46,759 bases of DNA, from the NCBI GenBank assembly GCA_964412195.1, contig CAYPNP010000031.1, positions 1-46,759 on the forward strand. The letters are read 5' to 3'. The position numbers were made by a program, and so were the translations under genes. Positions 41,875-46,759 of the stretch are shown here, in pieces. How positions within the stretch are numbered: the stretch's first letter is position 1; each line of letters begins with the position of its first letter. A model generated the notes under the pieces. That model saw nothing but the letters and a program-made list of their open reading frames with translations. It did no database searches and was not told the DNA's origin. Source of the DNA: CAYPNP01 sp964412195. Its GTDB lineage: Bacteria; Acidobacteriota; JAAYUB01.

Positions 41875-43718
41875 CGGCGATCCGGCGGGGCGGCGCGGAC
41901 GCCGCCCTTGAGCACGAAATCCACCACCAGGGAGCGACGGCCGCCCGCCAGCGTGATCTGCTGGGAGGCGGAGGCGGTCAGGCTGGCGTTGGCCGGGTCC
42001 CGGTACACGGCGTAGACCACCCAAGTCCCCTCGGTCAGGCCGCCGAGCTGGTAGCGCCCGTCCCCGCCGGTGACGGCCTGGGGCATGTTGCGGAAGGAGG
42101 AGTCGCCGTACGGCCGCGCCATCACCATCACGTTGGGCTTGGGCTGGCCGCTCTCGTCGGTGACCTGGCCCTCCACCCGGCCGCCGCTCTCCAGGACCAG
42201 GGACAGATGCTGGTCGGCGCCGCTCCCGATGGGGATGCCCTCCCGCTTCAGGGGCAGGTACCCCTGGACGAACACCTCCAGGCTGCCGGTGCCGGCGGGC
42301 AGGGTCTCGAAGCGGAACGTGCCCTGAGCGTCGGACTGGGCGACGCGGCGGATCAAGGGGCCTTCCGCCGGCCGGATGGTCAGGGTGAGGCGGACGTTCG
42401 GCAACGGCCGGTTGTCGGCGTCCCGGACCGCCCCGTCGACGCTGCCGCCCCGGTCCATCTGGAACACCACCTCGGTCTGGTCCCCGTCGGCCAGGTCCAC
42501 GACCCGCGGGGGCGGCAAGGTGTACTTGCGGTCTCCCGTCTCCAGGTTGAGGCGGTAGCTGCCCGCCTCGAGGAGCCGCAGCTCGCAGCGGTTCTGGTCG
42601 TCGGGCTGGAACCGGACGGCTTTGGACTCGCCCGTCGAGTCCTTAAACCGGACCAGGAGGAAGAGGTCGTCCGGCATGTCGCCGCCGTCGGAGGTCTGGA
42701 TCCGGGCCAGGATCCGGCCGGTGCCCGGGAAGACGATGTCCACGGAGGTCTCTTTCTGCGGCTGGACGTCCACGGTCGGCCCGGGGTGGGCGTAGGTCCC
42801 CTCGGCCCACAGGAAGAGGGTTTGCCGGCCGGGGTCGATGCCGTCCAGCTCGAAGTAGCCCTGGGCGTCGGTCTCGGCGCTCTGGGTGCCGAGCCGGGAG
42901 GGGTCCGGCGCAGTGGAAATCCGGATCTTTTCCATGGGCTGGCCGCGGCCGTCACGGACCGTCCCGGTGACCAGGCTGCCGGCCCCGAGGGTCAGGGTGA
43001 GGTCCGTGACCACCTCCCGCTCCTGGAGCGTCAGTTCGCTCCGGGTGGAGGGGACGTACCCGTCGGCCCGGGCATAGAGCTGGTAGGTGTCCGCGGGCAC
43101 GCCCCGCAGCTGGAACCGCCCGGATTCGTTGGTGCCGGCGACGAAGCGGGTGCGGGTGCCCAGCAGGTACACCCAAGCGGGGAAGACTTGGCGCCCGGCC
43201 GAGTCCGCCACCATGCCGCCCACGCTCCCGGCCCCGGGCAGGGTCACGTCGCGGACGATCATCTGGCCGGCCTGCACCGGCAGGGTCTCGCGCTCGGCGC
43301 CGCACATGAAATAGAAGGGCCCGGGCGCCAGGCCGGGGAAGGCGTAGTAGCCGTTCTTGTCGGTCAGGACCTTCTGGGTGGAAAAGAACTGGGCGGGCTG
43401 GTTGAGATAGGCCGCCGGGATGATCTCCACCGCCATCATCACCGCGGGCCGGCCGGTGGCGTCCTGGACGTGTCCGGAGATGCCGCCCTTGGTCGGGTCG
43501 TCATAAGCCACACGGCGGAACTGGTTTCCCTCCACGGCAGCGGGAAAATCGCCGGGCGAAGGGGGCTCCGCCGGCGGAGGGGCACCCGGATTGCCCGCCG
43601 TCGCGGGCTGGCCGTCGTCCCCGGACCGGCCGCTCCGACCGCCCGAGAAGAGTATCCACAGGGTGATCGCCACCAGCAGCAGGACCAGTCCGTAGATCCA
43701 TCCGTCCCTCAGTTTCAT
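41871..43718 (-). CDS. Membrane-anchored protein with carboxypeptidase-regulatory-like repeats
   Basis: A 615-residue protein with one N-terminal membrane helix (WIYGLVLLLVAITLWILF), a Gly/Pro-rich linker to about residue 60, and five or six carboxypeptidase-regulatory-like (Ig-type) domains: GGISGHVQDATGRPAVMMAV, GSVGGMVADSAGRQVFPAWV, GSLVTGTVRDGRGQPMEKI, GSVDGAVRDADNRPLPNVR and GRVEGQVTDESGQPKPNVMV. It should face the periplasm and bind proteins or polymers; no enzyme domain is present. ATG 43718 follows AAAAGGAAGGG. The longer ORF upstream is repeat sequence. It is coupled to the radical SAM gene by a 4-nt overlap, so the two may act together. Confidence 0.9.
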   Translation of the reverse strand: MKLRDGWIYGLVLLLVAITLWILFSGGRSGRSGDDGQPATAGNPGAPPPAEPPSPGDFPAAVEGNQFRRVAYDDPTKGGISGHVQDATGRPAVMMAVEIIPAAYLNQPAQFFSTQKVLTDKNGYYAFPGLAPGPFYFMCGAERETLPVQAGQMIVRDVTLPGAGSVGGMVADSAGRQVFPAWVYLLGTRTRFVAGTNESGRFQLRGVPADTYQLYARADGYVPSTRSELTLQEREVVTDLTLTLGAGSLVTGTVRDGRGQPMEKIRISTAPDPSRLGTQSAETDAQGYFELDGIDPGRQTLFLWAEGTYAHPGPTVDVQPQKETSVDIVFPGTGRILARIQTSDGGDMPDDLFLLVRFKDSTGESKAVRFQPDDQNRCELRLLEAGSYRLNLETGDRKYTLPPPRVVDLADGDQTEVVFQMDRGGSVDGAVRDADNRPLPNVRLTLTIRPAEGPLIRRVAQSDAQGTFRFETLPAGTGSLEVFVQGYLPLKREGIPIGSGADQHLSLVLESGGRVEGQVTDESGQPKPNVMVMARPYGDSSFRNMPQAVTGGDGRYQLGGLTEGTWVVYAVYRDPANASLTASASQQITLAGGRRSLVVDFVLKGGVRAAPPDRR

Positions 43719-43764
43719 GCCCTTCCTTTTACCTTGATTCTGCTGAAAAGGCAATGCTTTGCAC

Positions 43765-43920
43765 AGTGCGGAGTGCGGAATGCGGAGTGCGGAGTGGGGA
43801 TGACCGGTGACGGATGACGGGTGACCGGTGACGGAGGTAGGACGATCATGGAAGAGCGACAGGTCAACCGTCATCTATCATCGGTCACCGGTCATCGGTC
43901 CATTCGCAATTCGCAATTGC
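43765..43920. repeat. Repeat words between divergent genes
   Basis: Three words fill most of the 268-bp space: gtgcggagtgcggaatgcgg (43767-43797), gaccggtgacggatgacggg (43800-43833) with a mirrored copy at about 43868-43900 (tcatcggtcaccggtcatcg), and attcgcaattcgcaattgc (43902-43920). The stretch after it contains TAAAAT (43948-43953) as a possible -10 of the M49-like gene, without a -35 at normal distance. Confidence 0.75.
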
Positions 43921-43986
43921 CAGCTTTTCCCCGCGGGTGGCCTGCGGTAAAATGAAATGTTTCATTCTGACGGGAAGGTCTTCATC

Positions 43987-45693
43987 ATGCCCCAGCCACG
44001 GCGCATCCGAACCACCGCCCTGCTCACCGTCCCGGCCTTCCTGCTCGTTTCGGCCTGCACGGCGCCGCCGACCGCGCCGGCGCCCACCCCCGTCCGGGAG
44101 GCTTCCATGCCCGCACCCCCCTTCGACGCCGCCCAGGCCCTGGCCGCCTACCGGAGCGTGCCGCTGTCCGCCGACACCTCGTCCCTCTCCGCGCCGGAGC
44201 GGGAGGTGCTGCGCCTTCTCGTCCGGGCCTCCGGCTGCATCGACGAGATCTTCTGGCGCCAGGCCTACCGCGGGAACGCCGGGCTGCGCGCGCGGCTGTC
44301 CCGGGCCGCCGACCCGGCCGGCCGGCAGGTGTACGAATTTTTCCTGATCAACTACGGGCCCTTCGACCGCCTGAACCACCACGCCCCGTTCGTCGGCCGG
44401 GACCCGAAGCCGCTCGGGGCGAACTTCTATCCCGAGGACCTGACCCGCGAGGAATTCGACGCCTGGCTGGCCGGGCACCCCCAGGACGCGGACGCCTTCC
44501 GCAGCGCCTTCACCGTCATCCGGCGGAACGGCGCCGCGCTGGAGGCCGTCCCCTACCACGTCGAGTACCGCGACCTGCTGGAGCCCGCCGCGGCCAGCCT
44601 GCGCGAGGCCGCCGCCCTGTGCCCGAACCGCTCCCTGAAGAAGTACCTGGAGCTGCGCGCCCGGGACTTGCTGACGGACGACTTCTACGAGAGCGACCTG
44701 GCCTGGATGGACGTGTCCGGCACGCCCATCGAGGCGGTCATCGGCCCGTACGAGGTGTACGAGGACCGGCTGCTCGGCTACAAGGCCTCCTACGAGGCGT
44801 TCGTGACCATCGTCAATCCCGAGGAGACCCGCCAGCTGGCCGTCTATGAGAAGCACCTGCCCGCGCTGGAGCAGCGTCTGCCCCTGCCGGACGAGCTCCG
44901 CTTCGAGCGGCGCGGGCAGTCCTCCCCGATCCGGGTGGTGGACCAGATCTTCGTCGCCGGGGACAGCGGCGCCGGCGTCCAGACCAGCGCCTTCAACCTG
45001 CCCAACGACGAGCGGGTCCGCCAGGCCAAAGGGAGCAAGAAGGTCCTGCTCCGGAACGTCATGCGGGCGAAGTTCGACGTCGCCCTGCGGCCCATCGCCG
45101 CGGCGGTCCTGGCGCCGGACCTCCTGCCGGGCCTGGACTTCGACGCCTTCTTCGACCACGTCCTGTTCCACGAGATCGCCCACGGCATGGGGCCCGGCCG
45201 GCTGACCGTCGGCGGCCGGAGCACCACCGTCAGCGCCGAACTGCGGGACCTCTACCCGGCGCTGGAGGAGGCCAAGGCCGACACGCTGGGCCTGTGGTGC
45301 CTGCTGAAGCTGATGGACGACGGCACCGTGCCGCCGAATGCCGGCCGCCTGTACCCGACGTACCTCGCCGGCATCTTCCGGGCGGTCCGCTTCGGCATCG
45401 GCGAGGCCCACGGCCTGGGCACCATGATCCAGTACAACTACCTGAAGAAGCGGGGGGCGATCCGGTTCGACCACAAGACCGGGCGCTTCCAGCTGGACGC
45501 GGAGCGGATGCGGCCGGCCGTGGACGCGCTGGCGCACGAGCTGCTGCTGCTGGAGGCCGGGGCCGACTACGACGCGGCCCGGGCGTTCGTGCGCTCGTAC
45601 GGCGAGATGCCGCCGGAGGTTCGCGCCGCGCTGGACGGGCTGGCGGGCGTGCCCACCGACATCCGCCCCGTCTTCCAACCCATTCCGGAGTGA
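43987..45693 (+). CDS. Peptidase M49 (dipeptidyl-peptidase III)-like lipoprotein
   Basis: A 568-residue precursor with a signal peptide and lipobox LVSAC (Cys24). The body matches bacterial M49-like zinc proteins: the zinc motif HEIAH at 395-399 (FFDHVLFHEIAHGMGPG) and the second motif EEAKAD at 427-432, with NVMRAKFDVALRPIA before them. Classical M49 enzymes have HExxxH; this subfamily has HExxH. It probably releases dipeptides in the periplasm or at the outer membrane, but activity is not proven for these forms. ATG 43987 is chosen because the signal peptide starts there and GGGAAGG precedes it. Its stop codon is in contact with a repeat. Confidence 0.85.
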   Translation: MPQPRRIRTTALLTVPAFLLVSACTAPPTAPAPTPVREASMPAPPFDAAQALAAYRSVPLSADTSSLSAPEREVLRLLVRASGCIDEIFWRQAYRGNAGLRARLSRAADPAGRQVYEFFLINYGPFDRLNHHAPFVGRDPKPLGANFYPEDLTREEFDAWLAGHPQDADAFRSAFTVIRRNGAALEAVPYHVEYRDLLEPAAASLREAAALCPNRSLKKYLELRARDLLTDDFYESDLAWMDVSGTPIEAVIGPYEVYEDRLLGYKASYEAFVTIVNPEETRQLAVYEKHLPALEQRLPLPDELRFERRGQSSPIRVVDQIFVAGDSGAGVQTSAFNLPNDERVRQAKGSKKVLLRNVMRAKFDVALRPIAAAVLAPDLLPGLDFDAFFDHVLFHEIAHGMGPGRLTVGGRSTTVSAELRDLYPALEEAKADTLGLWCLLKLMDDGTVPPNAGRLYPTYLAGIFRAVRFGIGEAHGLGTMIQYNYLKKRGAIRFDHKTGRFQLDAERMRPAVDALAHELLLLEAGADYDAARAFVRSYGEMPPEVRAALDGLAGVPTDIRPVFQPIPE

Positions 45694-45799
45694 TTCACCA
45701 CAAAGGCACAAAGAACACAAAGAGAGATTTAAATGATTGATTATATTGGTTTTAGAATGAATTCAGTCTTTGTGGCCTTTGTGGCTTTGTGGTGAATCT
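45694..45799. repeat. Mirrored ttcaccacaaaggcacaaag repeat after the M49-like gene
   Basis: The left arm starts at the base after the stop codon (45694-45723) and is mirrored at about 45768-45799 (ctttgtggctttgtggtgaa). The centre (45724-45767) is A+T-rich and unique. The right arm ends directly before the start of the next gene on the same strand. Confidence 0.85.
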
Positions 45800-45800
45800 T

Positions 45801-46343
45801 ATGTTTTGGAATGAGTGGTTCGGGACGGGGGACAAGGCGTACGAGGCCCGCTTCGGCCGGCTGGAACGCCGGTTCCTGCGCCGGGCCAAGCGCCTGCCGC
45901 CGCCGGCGTGGGCGCTGGCACGCAGCGCCGCCCTGAGCGCGCAAGAGATGGATCACTGGCTCTTCCTCAACCCCAGCTCCCTGTTCCGGGACCGTCTGGA
46001 GGCGCTGACGCCCGCGGACGGGGGCCGGATCTTCCTGCGGCTGTTCGCGGCCTGCCTCGCCGCCCTCCAGGCGGGCGACGAGTTCCCGGAGCTGAATGCG
46101 GCCGGCTGGCAGCTCCTGGACGCGCTGGCCGCGGAGGCGGACCCCGCCGAAGAAGTCCGGCCCGGCCGGCTGGCGCCCGCATACGCCGGGCGCGTCGGGA
46201 CGCCGGAGTTCCGCGTGGCCCTGCTGGAGGGCCTCGGGGTGCCCCTCCCCGCCGAGCCGGACCTGGAGCAGGCGCTCACCTTCGGCATCCTGGCGGGGCA
46301 AATGCTGGAGAAGGCGGCCGAGCGCTGCCGCCGCCTCCTCTGA
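45801..46343 (+). CDS. Hypothetical protein
   Basis: A 180-residue, predominantly helical protein that I do not recognise. The N-terminal half is rich in Arg, Leu and aromatic residues (FGRLERRFLRRAKRLPPPAWAL), and the rest in Ala, Leu and Glu. There is no signal peptide or membrane segment. The only ribosome-binding-like bases before ATG 45801 are GGTGA, contributed by the repeat arm that ends there. Codon use is like the neighbours, so it is likely a real gene. Another repeat starts five bases after its stop. Confidence 0.7.
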   Translation: MFWNEWFGTGDKAYEARFGRLERRFLRRAKRLPPPAWALARSAALSAQEMDHWLFLNPSSLFRDRLEALTPADGGRIFLRLFAACLAALQAGDEFPELNAAGWQLLDALAAEADPAEEVRPGRLAPAYAGRVGTPEFRVALLEGLGVPLPAEPDLEQALTFGILAGQMLEKAAERCRRLL

Positions 46344-46348
46344 GATCA

Positions 46349-46461
46349 TTCACCACAAAGGCACAAAGCCCACCAAGCAATCCGCAGAAAATTGTTATTG
46401 ATTATTGCGTAATGGATATTTGTTATAGCGGATTGCTTTGCGGACTTTGCGCCTTTCTGGT
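46349..46461. repeat. Composite palindrome at the last convergent junction
   Basis: The left arm ttcaccacaaaggcacaaag (46349-46368) and agcaatccgca are mirrored as tgcggattgctttgcggact and a decayed gcctttctggtt ending at the base before the stop of the next gene. The centre, about 46385-46425, is A+T-rich. This is a more decayed version of the 10340-10540 plan, where gcaatcc is also next to the outer word. Confidence 0.8.
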
Positions 46462-46759
46462 TCAATCCTCTTCGGCGGTGGGGCGGGAGGGGCGGAAGGG
46501 GGCCAGCCGCCGCAGGATACCGCGGTAGTTGGACAGGTCGCCGCTGCTGCCCTGGATGTCGGCCCGGTAGATCCGCAGCAGGTTCTCGAACCACGGGTGG
46601 CGGGCGAAGACGGCCACCTCGTCGTCGTTCATGGCCCGCAGGATCCGCCAGAGCAGGTGGTTCCGGATGTAGAACTGGACCTCCTCGCTCACCTCCCGCG
46701 GGAAGCCCAGCCGCCGCAGCATGCTCCGCGCGACCGCCGCGCCGGCGGTGGAGTGGCCG
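46462..46759 (-). CDS. HD-domain protein, probably CCA-adding/poly(A) polymerase family, 5' end outside window
   Basis: Only the last 98 codons are present. The frame is open to the right edge and begins GHSTAGAAVARSMLRRLGF, followed by VSEEVQFYIRNHLLWRI. This GH-x-GA-x-x-A...LRRL...V...I-x-NH pattern is the helix set of the HD domain that follows the nucleotidyltransferase head in bacterial tRNA CCA-adding enzymes. The last part (FENLLRIYRADIQGS) also fits that family. The catalytic head is not visible, so another HD phosphohydrolase is possible. Its stop is in contact with the repeat at 46349-46461. Confidence 0.65.
   Translation of the reverse strand, partial: GHSTAGAAVARSMLRRLGFPREVSEEVQFYIRNHLLWRILRAMNDDEVAVFARHPWFENLLRIYRADIQGSSGDLSNYRGILRRLAPFRPSRPTAEED

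Noticed and set aside
43719..43874. N-terminal extension of the carboxypeptidase-regulatory-like protein
   Set aside because: The added residues are translated repeats, and a good ribosome site with a membrane helix follows at 43718.

Overview
This 46.8 kb window is G+C-rich (about two-thirds by eye), has densely packed genes on both strands and contains one scaffold gap of 100 Ns (4453-4552), so it comes from a draft genome or metagenome bin. The gene set (S41 protease, PATAN/DUF4388 protein, GYF_2-AIM24 protein, AmmeMemoRadiSam protein B, heptose kinase with a GT9 glycosyltransferase, TolC-type protein, several lipoproteins, a dockerin-tailed beta-helix protein, a polyketide synthase end) points to a Gram-negative, possibly an acidobacterium. 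That assignment is an inference. No tRNA, rRNA, CRISPR array or transposase gene was recognised.

Layout. 1-1847: end of a polyketide synthase (ER-ACP-TE). 1825-3340: palindromic element, low-G+C island with one unknown gene, short repeat. 3364-4170: amrB. 4255-4745: 53-bp tandem array with the gap. 4881-10338: gyrA, TPR protein, small unknown protein, cyclophilin lipoprotein, DUF4388 protein, all on +. 10541-13212: S41 protease and AIM24 protein on -. 13588-19330: nucleoside-salvage operon on - (thymidine phosphorylase, CNT transporter, purine nucleoside phosphorylase, cytidine deaminase) ending in a soluble histidine kinase. 19438-20425: divergent rpsU and rpiB. 20624-24000: rnc and two lipoproteins on -. 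24129-26751: PF11449-type metal exporter and TolC-type protein. 27222-33680: DUF1232 protein, 1173-residue beta-helix/dockerin protein, DUF1579 protein and a secreted unknown protein bracketed by an exact inverted repeat. 34106-40114: yacG, pgpA (in-frame UGA), cinA, thpR, plsY (abnormally extended), trm112, GT9 and heptose kinase. 40354-43718: radical SAM and carboxypeptidase-regulatory-like proteins on -. 43987-46759: M49-like lipoprotein, unknown protein, and the end of an HD-domain protein resembling CCA-adding enzyme.

The most striking signal is not a protein. Almost every large intergenic space is built from a small vocabulary of degenerate, nearly tandem repeat 'words' of about 20-50 bp, often as two mirror-image arms. 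One word, reading ttcaccacaaaggcacaaag on the coding strand, starts 0-5 nt after the stop codon of six genes, and a degenerate copy abuts a seventh. In two convergent pairs the palindrome fills the gap between the stop codons almost exactly. In plsY the repeats have become coding sequence and add about 130 residues. A second family, an exact 27-bp-armed palindrome (33915-34039), shares its arm with the 53-bp tandem array upstream of gyrA. These may be terminators, REPIN-like non-autonomous elements, or an undescribed class of 3'-end elements.

Other points: a PKS without its KR domain, Met at the GyrA quinolone Ser83 position, a probable AUC start, a predicted leaderless yacG, and a GC-rich hairpin just upstream of rnc.
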